64,000 nt of DNA from Bog-159 sp963738345 (GTDB lineage Bacteria > Acidobacteriota > Terriglobia > Bryobacterales > Bryobacteraceae): assembly GCA_963738345.1 (NCBI GenBank), contig CAVTWI010000001.1, positions 310,001 through 374,000 of the forward strand, read 5' to 3'. This document shows positions 7,665 to 15,963 of the stretch, piece by piece. The number at the start of each line of letters is the position of its first letter. Position 1 is the first letter of the stretch. The notes under the pieces were generated by a model that saw only the letters and a program-made list of their open reading frames with translations, did no database searches and was not told where the DNA came from. The position numbers and the translations under genes were made by a program.

Positions 7665-9281
7665 TCAAATACTTAACTCGGCCAACTGCCGGCGGCCGGA
7701 CAGTTCGTAGTCGAAGATCACCTTCGACACAAACACGGCCGTGAAAACGTTCGCAATCAAACCAATCGTTAGGGTCACCGCAAAACCGCGCACCGGGCCT
7801 TCTCCGAAAATAAAGAGAAACGCGCATGAAACCACGGTCGTAACGTGTGTGTCAACGATCGTCCACCAGGCTTTCGAGAAGCCCGCATCCACCGCGGATA
7901 CGATGGCCTTCCCTGCCCTCAATTCTTCGCGTATGCGTTCGAAGATCAGTACGTTACTATCCACCGCCATACCAATCGTCAGGATGACGCCCGCAATTCC
8001 AGGCAGCGTCAGCACGGCTTTGAAGTACGATAGCGCCGCCATCAGGATCACAGTATTCAGAAACAGCGCCAACACCGCGTTCACGCCGCTGCGCTTGTAG
8101 TACACCAGCATGACCACGATTACAGCGGCCAATCCGGCTAAGCCCGCGACGATGCCTGCATGGATGGAATCCGCACCCAGCGACGGACCTACGGAGTTTT
8201 CGTATTGAATCTGAATGGTGGCCGGCAGAGCACCGGCGCGCAGCACCAGCGCCAGATCCGAGGCTTCCTGCTCGCTGCCTATATTCTCGATCTGTCCACT
8301 ATCCTCAATGCGGCCCTTAATCGAGGCCACGCTGTGGATGGCGTTATCCATGACCACCGCCAGGCGGTTGCCGATATTGGCTTCCGTATAACGGCCGAAG
8401 CGCTTGCCCGCGTCGGGACTCAGCGAAAACTGCGCGTTCCATTTGCGAAACTCGTCCTGCCCCGCGCGCGCATTCCGCAAATCCGTACCGCGGATGATGG
8501 GCGTCTTTCCCAGCAAATACCAACTCTCGCCGCGATCTGCCTGCACCGGCTCGCGCACCAGTTTGGTGCCTAGCGGAAGGATGCCGCCCTTCTGCGCCAA
8601 AGCAGCTTCGCGGCTCTGGAAGGGACCTTCCTTCACGTCGTCGATCTCCAACTGAGCGGTGGTCTGCATGATTTCTTTCACGCGCGCCGGATCGTCAACA
8701 CCCGGCAGTTCCACCAGGATTTCGTAGTCCGTACCCGCCTGACCGTACTGCTGCACGGTAGGCTCGGTCAAGCCAAGCTGGTTGATACGATTGCTGATGG
8801 TCTGCAGCGACCGTTCCACCGTGTCGCGCTTGAGGGTGACCAGTTCCGACGGCCGCATATTCAGCTTGTAGTCCGTGGAATTGAGCGGCGTCAGCACCCA
8901 CTGGCTGAAGCGCTCGTTCACCAGGTTGCGGAAGGCGGTGGTTTTGGTCGCCGGCACGCCTTTCACATCGATCTCGATCTTGTCGGCGTCTTCCACCGTG
9001 GCCGGATCGTTACGGTCGATCGCCGTATAATCGATAGTCTGCTTGCGCATCTCTTCTTTCATGCGCTCGATGGCCCCATCGGCCTCGGTCTTGATGGCGT
9101 CCTGAACGTGGACTTGCAACACCAAGTGGCTGCCGCCCTTCAGATCCAGCCCCAGCCGGATGTTGTGTTTCAGGTTCTCAACCAAGCCGGCGCCCGACTT
9201 GGGAAAGCCGATAATGCCGAATACACAAATCAGGATCGTCACAACAATGACTACGGTCCTACCCGTCACATTTTTCTTCAT
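7665..9281 (-). CDS. secD: Protein translocase subunit SecD
   Basis: A 538-residue SecD. After an N-terminal membrane helix it shows RLGLDLKGGSHLVLQV (the D1 motif), a periplasmic P1 region with ERSLQTISNRINQLGLTEPTVQ and YEILVELPGVDDPARVKEI, then the membrane domain with LPGIAGVILTIGMAVDSNVLIFERIREELRAG and KAWWTIVDTHVTTV. All are hallmark SecD blocks. Acting with SecF and YajC, it helps release and pull exported proteins at the periplasmic side. It lies between yajC and secF, the usual order. Confidence 0.96.
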   Translation of the reverse strand: MKKNVTGRTVVIVVTILICVFGIIGFPKSGAGLVENLKHNIRLGLDLKGGSHLVLQVHVQDAIKTEADGAIERMKEEMRKQTIDYTAIDRNDPATVEDADKIEIDVKGVPATKTTAFRNLVNERFSQWVLTPLNSTDYKLNMRPSELVTLKRDTVERSLQTISNRINQLGLTEPTVQQYGQAGTDYEILVELPGVDDPARVKEIMQTTAQLEIDDVKEGPFQSREAALAQKGGILPLGTKLVREPVQADRGESWYLLGKTPIIRGTDLRNARAGQDEFRKWNAQFSLSPDAGKRFGRYTEANIGNRLAVVMDNAIHSVASIKGRIEDSGQIENIGSEQEASDLALVLRAGALPATIQIQYENSVGPSLGADSIHAGIVAGLAGLAAVIVVMLVYYKRSGVNAVLALFLNTVILMAALSYFKAVLTLPGIAGVILTIGMAVDSNVLIFERIREELRAGKAIVSAVDAGFSKAWWTIVDTHVTTVVSCAFLFIFGEGPVRGFAVTLTIGLIANVFTAVFVSKVIFDYELSGRRQLAELSI

Positions 9282-9317
9282 GAGGATTTTGCCTTGCTCA
9301 GTAAACGCTATGTAAAA

Positions 9318-9635
9318 CTATGGCTTCTTCACTTCGCCCGTGACCAGGTTGGAAACCGCGCTGCGGGCCACCTGGAGTTTGATATTGTCGGGCTTAACGC
9401 GCAATACCAGCGTATCGTCGTCGCCGATGGAAATGATGGTCCCGACTATGCCACCACTGGTGAGCACAGTATTCCCGTTCTGTAACGAGCTCAACATTTT
9501 CTGCTGATTCTTCTTCTGGCGCTGCATGGGAAGGAACAGGAGAAAATAGAAAATTCCGAAAATAAGAAGGATCGGAAGGAACCCCAGCAGTGAACTGCCT
9601 GAGGGCGACGTTTGGAGAATTAGGTTTAGGACCAC
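9318..9635 (-). CDS. yajC: Preprotein translocase subunit YajC
   Basis: A 105-residue protein with one N-terminal membrane helix (LLGFLPILLIFGIFYFLLF), the following PMQRQKKNQQKMLSSLQNG and the KOW-like region GNTVLTSGGIVGTIISIGDD, typical of YajC. It associates with SecDF. Translation appears to start at GTG 9635. It is the first gene of the long minus-strand run yajC-secD-secF-tonB-exbB-exbD-exbD-TPR, divergent from the GMC oxidoreductase gene. Confidence 0.95.
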   Translation of the reverse strand: MVLNLILQTSPSGSSLLGFLPILLIFGIFYFLLFLPMQRQKKNQQKMLSSLQNGNTVLTSGGIVGTIISIGDDDTLVLRVKPDNIKLQVARSAVSNLVTGEVKKP

Positions 9636-9825
9636 GTTGGCAAACTACTCGATTTCAACCGGCGCGGAGCGTACGGTTCGCAAATATTGGATATCTACCC
9701 GATAGTATAGCGTGCCTGATAGCACGCATGATGTCAAGGCGGATGGGGTCCCCCGTACTGGCATTCCATCCCCGCCCACCTTCGTGTTCTACTATGAAAA
9801 CATACGCACTGGGAGAGGTACGGCT

Positions 9826-11592
9826 ATGTCTGCTGAATTTGATTTCAAGAAGACCTATGACGCCATCGTAGTGGGCTCGGGCGCCGCCGGCGGCATGGCC
9901 GCCCATGTCCTCACTTCCCACGGGCTGCAAGTCCTTCTGCTCGAAGCCGGCAAAAAGCTCGACATCAACAAAGAATTGCGCTCGATGGAGTGGCCCTACG
10001 ACCACCCCCGCCGCGGCGACATGCCCCCCACGTCCCACGCCCTCTCGGGACGCGAATACACCGTCCGGCAGCCTCCCTACGCCAAAGATTCCCCTTACAA
10101 GCATGTCTACTCCTACGTCGAGGATGGTAATGGCTCCGACTACGCCAAAGACATCGTGGTCGACGAAAAGGACCACCCCTACACCGGCACCAAGTACGCG
10201 TGGGTGCGCGCCCGCTGCCTGGGCGGCAAAACCAACATCTGGGGTCGCTTGGCGCTGCGCCTCTCCGACTACGATTTCAAAGCGGCCTCGCGGGACGGCT
10301 ATGGCGAGGACTGGCCGATCTCCTACGCCGACATCTCGCCCTATTACGACAAAGTCGATCTCTACCTCGGCATTTCGGGGCACAAGGAAAATCTGCCCTA
10401 TCTGCCCGACAGCCTCTTCCAGCGCGCTGTGCGGCTCAACCCCGCCGAAGTGAAACTGCGCGAAAGCCTGGGCCAGATGGGGCGCGTGCTTACTCCGTAT
10501 CGCGCCGGGGTTACTACCGACGGCCTGAAACACAACAAATATCGCGTCCACTGCTACGGGCGCGGGGCATGCGATCGCCGCGTGGGCGGATGCGATATCC
10601 ACGCGGCCTTCGATTCTCCCACCGGCTTGATCTATCCGGCGCTCGAAACCGGCAACCTCACTCTTCGGACCAATTCCACCGTTGCGGAAATCACGGTGGA
10701 TAAGAATACGGGCAAGGCCAGCGGCGTTTCCTTCATCGATACCGATACCGGCAAGACTTATACCGCCAAGGGCCGGGCCGTGCTGCTGGGCGCATCCACT
10801 CTAGAATCCGCGAGACTGATGCTGCTTTCGAAATCCACCCTTTATCCGAACGGCATCGGCAATTCGAGCGGTCATGTAGGCCACAACTTCTGCGAACACC
10901 TGATGGGACCGGGTGTTTACGGCCTGGATAAATCGCTGGTCGGTAAGGCCCGCACACTTGACGACGGCCGCCCCGGATCGTTCTACGTGGCGCGCTTCCG
11001 TAACCTAAAAGATCGGAGTTCGAAATTCCTGCGCGGCTACGGCTTCGAAGGCGGCAGCGGTACGGGCATGTTCCCTGATAACGCCTACAGCACGCCGGGC
11101 TTCGGGTCCGCCTACAAAAAGACTGTCCGCGACCACGCGGGCGCCTTCATCGGTATGGGCGGATTCGGCGAGGTGCTAGCGCGCTACGAAAATTACGTTG
11201 AGCTCGATCCTGACACGAAAGACCGCTGGGGAGTGCCGGTGCTGCGCTTTCACATCCAGTTCGGCGACAACGAAAAGAAGATGGCGGAAGATATGGCCGA
11301 TTCCGCCCGCGAGATGTTCCATGATGCCGGTTTCGAAGTGCTGGCGGTTAACCGGGAAGTGCTCACCGAAGGTTATTCCATTCACGAACTGGGGACGGCC
11401 CGCATGGGCGCCGACCCTAAGAAATCGGTGGTCAATCAGTTCCAGCAATCGCACGACGTGAACAACCTGCTGGTGGTCGATGGCAGTACGCACGTAAGCG
11501 CTTCGTGCCAGAATCCGACGTGGACCATCATGGCGCTTTGCTGGCGCTCGTGCGACCACTTGGCCGAAGAAATGAAAAGGGGGAATGTCTGA
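9826..11592 (+). CDS. GMC family oxidoreductase (flavoprotein large subunit)
   Basis: A 588-residue FAD-dependent dehydrogenase. The ADP-binding motif DAIVVGSGAAGGMAAHVL is at about residues 12-29, GGKTNIWGRLALR marks the second FAD contact region, and the GMC C-terminal domain carries HELGTARMGADP and QNPTWTIMALCWR. Relatives include the large subunits of gluconate or sorbitol dehydrogenases and other sugar dehydrogenases. The ATG at 9826 follows GGGAGAGG; the open frame extends to 9712 but the added residues are unlike the family. Its stop overlaps the start of a Tat-exported small subunit. No signal peptide is seen, so it probably reaches the periplasm bound to that partner. Substrate cannot be fixed from sequence. 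Confidence 0.92.
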   Translation: MSAEFDFKKTYDAIVVGSGAAGGMAAHVLTSHGLQVLLLEAGKKLDINKELRSMEWPYDHPRRGDMPPTSHALSGREYTVRQPPYAKDSPYKHVYSYVEDGNGSDYAKDIVVDEKDHPYTGTKYAWVRARCLGGKTNIWGRLALRLSDYDFKAASRDGYGEDWPISYADISPYYDKVDLYLGISGHKENLPYLPDSLFQRAVRLNPAEVKLRESLGQMGRVLTPYRAGVTTDGLKHNKYRVHCYGRGACDRRVGGCDIHAAFDSPTGLIYPALETGNLTLRTNSTVAEITVDKNTGKASGVSFIDTDTGKTYTAKGRAVLLGASTLESARLMLLSKSTLYPNGIGNSSGHVGHNFCEHLMGPGVYGLDKSLVGKARTLDDGRPGSFYVARFRNLKDRSSKFLRGYGFEGGSGTGMFPDNAYSTPGFGSAYKKTVRDHAGAFIGMGGFGEVLARYENYVELDPDTKDRWGVPVLRFHIQFGDNEKKMAEDMADSAREMFHDAGFEVLAVNREVLTEGYSIHELGTARMGADPKKSVVNQFQQSHDVNNLLVVDGSTHVSASCQNPTWTIMALCWRSCDHLAEEMKRGNV

Positions 11593-12110
11593 TGGGCTAC
11601 CAGATCGACCGCCGGGATTTGATCCGCATCGGCGCGGGCGCCGTCTTAGCTGCGCCCGCATTGTTCGCCACGGAAACGGCACCCAAATTCTTCACCCCCG
11701 CCGAGTTTGCCCTGCTCGACGAACTTACGGAAATCATCATTCCGGCTGACGATCATTCGCCGGGCGCACGGGCCGCCAAGGTGGCGGCTTACATCGATAT
11801 GCGCGTGGCCGAAGCCTTTGACCCCAAGGAGCGCGACGACTGGCGCAACGGCCTGAAACTGGTCGATGAACTATCTACCAAATCGCATGGCCACGCCTTC
11901 ATGGACGCCACCCCCGACCAACGCATCGCCGTGGTGGAGCATATGGCCAAGAGCGAGATGAAGCCCAAGAGCCCCGAGGAAGTTTTCTTCGTCTTGTTAA
12001 AGCACGCGACTGCACGGGCCTATTACACTTCGAAAATCGGGATCCACCAGGAGATGGAATATAAAGGCAACGTGATGCTCGAACAGTTCGTTGGCTACGA
12101 AGTGAAGTAG
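11592..12110 (+). CDS. Gluconate 2-dehydrogenase subunit 3 family protein, Tat-exported
   Basis: A 172-residue partner of the GMC flavoprotein. A twin-arginine signal is visible at the N-terminus (DRRDLIRIGAGAVLAAPALFA; RR at residues 7-8). The mature part has the family block FTPAEFALLDELTEIIIPADDHSPGA and a C-terminal LEQFVGYEVK. Its ATG overlaps the stop of the upstream gene (TGATG), so production of the two is coupled. In studied three-subunit dehydrogenases the small subunit carries the flavoprotein through Tat, and a cytochrome c subunit passes electrons to the quinone pool; no cytochrome gene is adjacent here. Confidence 0.9.
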   Translation: MGYQIDRRDLIRIGAGAVLAAPALFATETAPKFFTPAEFALLDELTEIIIPADDHSPGARAAKVAAYIDMRVAEAFDPKERDDWRNGLKLVDELSTKSHGHAFMDATPDQRIAVVEHMAKSEMKPKSPEEVFFVLLKHATARAYYTSKIGIHQEMEYKGNVMLEQFVGYEVK

Positions 12111-12123
12111 CGGGCCCGCCGAC

Positions 12124-13200
12124 CTATAACAGGTCGTCGCGCTTGCGCTTCTCGAGGGCCTTCACTACTTCGCCTACCTGCTGCGCGCTGTCCCGGTCGA
12201 CAATCAGCAGCGCATCCGGCGTATCAATCACGATCAGATTTGAGACGCCTACCAGGGCGACCATCTTCCCGCCCGCATCCACGTAATTACCGCCCGCGGC
12301 CTGGCAAATAGCGTCGTGCAGCAGCACGTTGCCATCGCCATCATGGGGCAGCAATTCGTAAACTGCGTTCCAGCTTCCCACGTCGTTCCAGCCGATCTCC
12401 GGACACGCAATCCCTACTACGCCTTGGGCCTTTTCCATCACGGCGTAATCGATCGAAATGTTCTCGCACAGTGGGAACGCATCGCGGAGTTTTGGCAAGA
12501 AACTGGCATCGTCGAAGGCCGGCAGCGACGCCAGGATGCTGGCCGTGCGCGGCATGTTTTTGCGCAACTCGTGCAGCATGACGCCTGCCCGCCAGAAGAA
12601 CATCCCCGCGTTCCAGAAGAACCGCCCAGACGCGACGTAGCGCTTTGCCGTGCGGGCATCCGGCTTCTCTTGAAACCGCCGGATGGCGACAGGCTTGGCG
12701 CCCGCCACTGTACCGCGCGGAAATTCGATGTAGCCGTAACCGGTCTCCGGCCAGCGCGGCAAAATGCCCAGCACGACCATCTGCCCGCGCTCCGCCGCCC
12801 GGAATGCGCCGCTGACCAACTGCCGGTAGCGGGCTTCCTTCGCAATAATATGGTCGGCCGGAAAGACGCCCATGACCGCGTCCGGATCGATCGATTGCAG
12901 AATGTGCGCCGCCAGTCCGATCGCCGGCGCCGTATTGCGTTGGGCAGGTTCGGCCAATATCTGGCGCGATGGAATCTCGGGCAACTGGCGCACGATCTCG
13001 TCGCGCAGATGATCGTTGGTGAGCACCCACAGGCGTTCGGGTGGAATCACCGGCCGTAGACGCTCCATGGTGTTCTGGATCAACGACCGCGAGCCCACGA
13101 CGTTCAGGACTTGCTTGGCGGTCTTGCGGCGGCTGCGCGGCCAAAAGCGCGTACCGCGCCCGCCCGCCAGAATCAGGCCATAATGATGCGGATTTGTCAT
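12124..13200 (-). CDS. manC: Mannose-1-phosphate guanylyltransferase
   Basis: A 358-residue nucleotidyltransferase making GDP-mannose from mannose-1-phosphate and GTP, a precursor for exopolysaccharide and glycan synthesis. The N-terminal signature LAGGRGTRFWPRSRRKTAKQVL (about residues 11-32) binds the nucleotide and metal. FPADHII, IRRFQEKPD, FFWNAGMFFWRAGV and SIDYAVMEKA are further family blocks, and IGWNDVGSWNAVYE ends the catalytic domain. It lacks the C-terminal phosphomannose-isomerase domain of bifunctional ManC/AlgA proteins, so it is a single-function form. It converges on the dehydrogenase operon and lies just downstream of lepB on the same strand (22 bp). Confidence 0.93.
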   Translation of the reverse strand: MTNPHHYGLILAGGRGTRFWPRSRRKTAKQVLNVVGSRSLIQNTMERLRPVIPPERLWVLTNDHLRDEIVRQLPEIPSRQILAEPAQRNTAPAIGLAAHILQSIDPDAVMGVFPADHIIAKEARYRQLVSGAFRAAERGQMVVLGILPRWPETGYGYIEFPRGTVAGAKPVAIRRFQEKPDARTAKRYVASGRFFWNAGMFFWRAGVMLHELRKNMPRTASILASLPAFDDASFLPKLRDAFPLCENISIDYAVMEKAQGVVGIACPEIGWNDVGSWNAVYELLPHDGDGNVLLHDAICQAAGGNYVDAGGKMVALVGVSNLIVIDTPDALLIVDRDSAQQVGEVVKALEKRKRDDLL

Positions 13201-13222
13201 TGCCAGGTGAGCGCGCCCGCGC

Positions 13223-14023
13223 CTAATTGACGTTCACTCCGTGCACCAGACGGAACGTGCGGCTCCAGCGGGTCTTGGTGAAGAAATGCTCCATCAGGTC
13301 GATCAGGTGGTCCACGCCGATGGTGGGATTCGACAACGCCTCGGTGGGCGCGTCAAACGACCAATAGATAATCAGCGGCTTACCGATGATGTTCTCGCGC
13401 GGGACGAATCCCCAGTAGCGGCTGTCGAGCGACGAATCCCGGTTGTCGCCCATCGCGAAATAACTGTCCGGAGGCACGATCACTTCGCCGTTCGTCACGT
13501 GGTGTTCCAGCATATCCTGCGCCGGCTCGTAGACCCGGACGTTCGGATCGCTGGGAAAATTGTCACGGTACGGCTCGATGTATTCGGTCTTGTGGTAGAC
13601 GTACGGCTCGGCCAGTTTGTGGCCATTCAGGTAAACTTCCTTGTTCACCAGTTTGATGTGATCGCCCGGGACACCCATGCAGCGCTTCACGAAAGTCTGC
13701 CGGATATCGACGGGATAACGGAAGACGATAATGTCGCCGCGCTTGACGTCTTCATAGGGCAGCAGGTGCTTCGATACGCGCCCCGGCGGCGCATAGGCCA
13801 TTTTGTCAACCAACAGGTGGTCGCCGATCAGCAGGGTGTCTTCCATGGACCCGGTGGGAATCACGAAAGCCTGCACCAGCGTGGTGGTGCCGAAGAGCAG
13901 CAGGATAATGGTTACCGTCCACTCGGCAATGAATCCACGCGGCTGATCGCCTTTGGCCGGGGGCGGCGAAGGCAGAGGTTTCACTTCGGCCACGGTTGCT
14001 GCTTTCTTTTGTTCCACAGACAC
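13223..14023 (-). CDS. lepB: Signal peptidase I
   Basis: A 266-residue membrane serine protease that removes signal peptides from Sec- and Tat-exported proteins. One transmembrane helix (about residues 34-53) precedes the catalytic serine S59 in VIPTGSMEDTLL; the general base K113 lies in FVKRCMGVPGD; GDNRDSSLDSRYWGFVP is box E. GTG at 14023 or the GTG two codons later (14017) may be the true start: a TACAAT (14026-14031 on this strand) sits immediately upstream and no ribosome binding site is seen. It is divergent from the small transporter pair at 14063. Confidence 0.95.
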   Translation of the reverse strand: MSVEQKKAATVAEVKPLPSPPPAKGDQPRGFIAEWTVTIILLLFGTTTLVQAFVIPTGSMEDTLLIGDHLLVDKMAYAPPGRVSKHLLPYEDVKRGDIIVFRYPVDIRQTFVKRCMGVPGDHIKLVNKEVYLNGHKLAEPYVYHKTEYIEPYRDNFPSDPNVRVYEPAQDMLEHHVTNGEVIVPPDSYFAMGDNRDSSLDSRYWGFVPRENIIGKPLIIYWSFDAPTEALSNPTIGVDHLIDLMEHFFTKTRWSRTFRLVHGVNVN

Positions 14024-14025
14024 CT

Positions 14026-14031
14026 ATTGTA
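14026..14031 (-). promoter_or_regulatory. Putative -10 box (TACAAT) of lepB
   Basis: Read on the minus strand, TACAAT ends two bases before the GTG at 14023 and eight bases before the GTG at 14017. No clear -35 is present. The spacing favours translation from 14017 on a leaderless transcript. Confidence 0.35.
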
Positions 14032-14062
14032 GCGAAAGCCTGATATTCTGTGTGAAGCCGGA

Positions 14063-14470
14063 GTGCATGATCTGAGCGCCGCAAGCGTCAATTCCACGCC
14101 TGTTTCCGAACAGCCAGTTCGGCGCCAGCCCGTGGGATTGGTGTTCTGCTGCACGATTCTGGGGGCCGCGGCGCAGGTGCTGATGAAGACCGGGGCCAAT
14201 CATATGGCGCAACCCGGCCTGCTTGGCATGGCCACCAATATCCCGTTGATGGGCGGCTATTGCCTCTACGGTCTTTCCACGGTGCTGCTGGTGCTGGCGT
14301 TGAAGGACGGCGAACTCTCGCTGCTCTATCCGGTGATCGCCCTTACCTATGTGTGGGTGACGGTGCTTTCTTTCCTGATCTTTCATGACGACGTCAACCC
14401 CTGGAAGATTATCGGCATCATCCTGATCGTGTCGGGCGTCACGGTGCTGGGCAAAGGCGGCAAGCGTTGA
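14063..14470 (+). CDS. SMR/DMT-type small membrane transporter (first of a pair)
   Basis: A 135-residue protein with four predicted membrane helices after a polar N-terminus of about 25 residues. The pattern GLVFCCTILGAAAQVLMKTGA, LLVLALKDGELSLLYPVIALTYVW and IIGIILIVSGVTVLGKG fits the EamA/small-multidrug-resistance superfamily, notably ArnE/ArnF-like half transporters. Translation starts at GTG 14063. Its end overlaps the start of a second, similar gene, suggesting a heterodimer. In other bacteria such pairs move lipid-linked sugars or drugs; the substrate here is unknown. Confidence 0.8.
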   Translation: MHDLSAASVNSTPVSEQPVRRQPVGLVFCCTILGAAAQVLMKTGANHMAQPGLLGMATNIPLMGGYCLYGLSTVLLVLALKDGELSLLYPVIALTYVWVTVLSFLIFHDDVNPWKIIGIILIVSGVTVLGKGGKR

Positions 14471-14844
14471 AGACTCCCATCAGCCACATGCTGCTGGTGC
14501 TGCTGGCGTCGTTCATCGGATCGTTTGGCGCGGTGTTTTTGAAGTCCGGCGCGGAGAAACTGCACCAAGGCTGGATGTACCTGGTGATCGCGCGCGAACC
14601 TCCCTTCTTTAACTGGCGGCTGGCCTCGGGCGTGGCGCTGTTCCTGCTCTCGTCTTACTTTTTCGTGCAGGGTATCCGGCCGCCGGGACAGCTTTCGGTG
14701 CTGTATCCGATGGTGTCACTGGGTTACATCTTCACATTGTTGTGGTCGCGCATCTTCTTCAAGGAACCTCTAACCCGACTCAAGTTCGCCGGACTTTTTC
14801 TGATCGTGGCGGGCGTTGTCTTCGTGGGCTTGGGCAGCAACTGA
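14467..14844 (+). CDS. SMR/DMT-type small membrane transporter (second of a pair)
   Basis: A 125-residue, four-helix protein with the same plan as its upstream neighbour (QLSVLYPMVSLGYIFTLLWSRIFFKEPLTRLKFAGLFLIVAGVVFVGLG). The TTG start overlaps the upstream TGA stop (TTGA), so translation is coupled. The conserved SVLYPMVSLGY block corresponds to SLLYPVIALTY in the partner. Two half-size genes in tandem suggest an obligate heterodimer like ArnE/ArnF, which flips undecaprenyl-phosphate aminoarabinose; the function here is inferred from architecture only. Confidence 0.8.
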   Translation: MKTPISHMLLVLLASFIGSFGAVFLKSGAEKLHQGWMYLVIAREPPFFNWRLASGVALFLLSSYFFVQGIRPPGQLSVLYPMVSLGYIFTLLWSRIFFKEPLTRLKFAGLFLIVAGVVFVGLGSN

Positions 14845-14850
14845 GTAAGT

Positions 14851-15092
14851 GGCTCGCTTTGCTCGCCGGAGCCGGGGTTCGGGGGGCGGGGGCCGGGGAT
14901 TATTCTGTTCTGTACGAACGAAGCCCAACTCGATGGAGAGAAAGGGCTCGCTTTGCTCGCCGGGGTCAGGGGACGGGGGCCGGGGGACGGGGATTAGCCT
15001 TCGATTCACTTTCCATTAGCCTTTTTGTGGGGGGGGACTGCGATTTGGGGTGGGAGATCGGTTTTTGGGACGGGGGACAGGGTTATGGAAGA
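14851..15092 (+). repeat. G-rich spacer with a 19-bp direct repeat and G-quadruplex motifs
   Basis: The spacer after the transporter pair has no credible gene. The 19-mer GGCTCGCTTTGCTCGCCGG occurs at 14851-14869 and again at 14945-14963. Each copy is followed by a run of G-tracts: G4-TTC-G6-C-G5-CC-G4 at 14874-14898, and five tracts of four or five G at 14962-14992. Further tracts follow to about 15092. Both fit the standard four-tract G-quadruplex pattern with loops of one to three bases. This looks like a duplicated intergenic element; role unknown. Confidence 0.6.
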
Positions 15093-15166
15093 GGGATCGG
15101 ACAAAGTACTGGCGCACCCTTCGTTGCAGGGCGCGGGGTTGTCAAAGATCTCGGTGCGGAAATCAG

Positions 15167-15721
15167 TTAGCGGGTGTCGGTGGTGTCAGGCGCGCAGAAG
15201 ACGGGATGGCCGACGGGTTCGGACATGACGAAACCGGGATGCGGTTTCACCTGGGGGTTGCGCACGGGCTGCAGGGGTTCGGCAGGTTTCGCTTCGGGCT
15301 GCGCGGGACGCTGTTTTTGTAGCTTTTGCAGATAGTCGACAGCGGCGCGGAATTCTTTTTCAAATTTGGTACGTTGTTTATCGACTTCTGCGAGCATGGC
15401 AAAGCGGTGTTCGCCGAAGGGGATTTCCTGGTAGATCCGGTTTTCGGAGTTGGCGTTGCGGATGAGGTGCCACTGCGCAACGACGATGGTTTCGAAGCAG
15501 CACATTTCGAGGCGGGTGCGGGGGTTAAAATCGGCGCACAGTTCGTCCCAAAGTTGGGAGTAAGCGGCGGCGTTTTCGGTGGGAAGGATGATGGTGCGCG
15601 TGCGCAGGCCGAAGGTGAGGGCGTTGAAGCGGATGGCCTCGCGTCCTTCGGCAGTCTTCGGGCCGCAAGACTGCTGGGCATTCTGCTTATTGGCTTCATG
15701 TTGTTTGTCGGATACCAACAT
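15167..15721 (-). CDS. Conserved hypothetical protein of the KQ-x-AN-x-x-NA-x-x-S-x-GPKT family
   Basis: A 184-residue soluble protein beginning MLVSDKQHEANKQNAQQSCGPKTAEGREAIRFNAL. This opening (KQ, AN..NA, S.GPKT..G, NA...G) is typical of a multi-copy hypothetical family common in Solibacter-like acidobacteria. The rest is helical, and a proline-rich C-terminal tail starts around residue 140. No catalytic motif or export signal is seen. Function unknown; multi-copy families of this kind are often near repeats or mobile DNA, as here. Confidence 0.7.
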   Translation of the reverse strand: MLVSDKQHEANKQNAQQSCGPKTAEGREAIRFNALTFGLRTRTIILPTENAAAYSQLWDELCADFNPRTRLEMCCFETIVVAQWHLIRNANSENRIYQEIPFGEHRFAMLAEVDKQRTKFEKEFRAAVDYLQKLQKQRPAQPEAKPAEPLQPVRNPQVKPHPGFVMSEPVGHPVFCAPDTTDTR

Positions 15722-15830
15722 ATATTTACTCCTTGTGGGATGGCGGGTTAGAGCCCTCTATCCGATTTGAGTAGAGCATGCGGTTTCCGGCTTGGGCGGT
15801 GCGTATGCGGCTAAGTGATGGTAAGGATTA

Positions 15831-15848
15831 GGCGAAATTAATTTCGCC
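15831..15848. promoter_or_regulatory. Perfect 18-bp palindrome, possible operator
   Basis: GGCGAAATTAATTTCGCC reads identically on both strands without a spacer. It lies in the divergent gap between the hypothetical gene ending its upstream side at 15721 and the DUF433 pseudogene starting near 15964. A spacerless palindrome of this length resembles a site for a dimeric regulator; a hairpin is less likely because there is no loop. Confidence 0.45.
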
Positions 15849-15963
15849 GATGTGTCACCGTTGCGCGGTCTTGACGATCTCGACGCAACGGGCCGTTAGA
15901 CAACCGAGTGTACTTTTATTCTGTGACGTGGCAACGGCCCGCCAACTGAGGGACAACGAAGTC

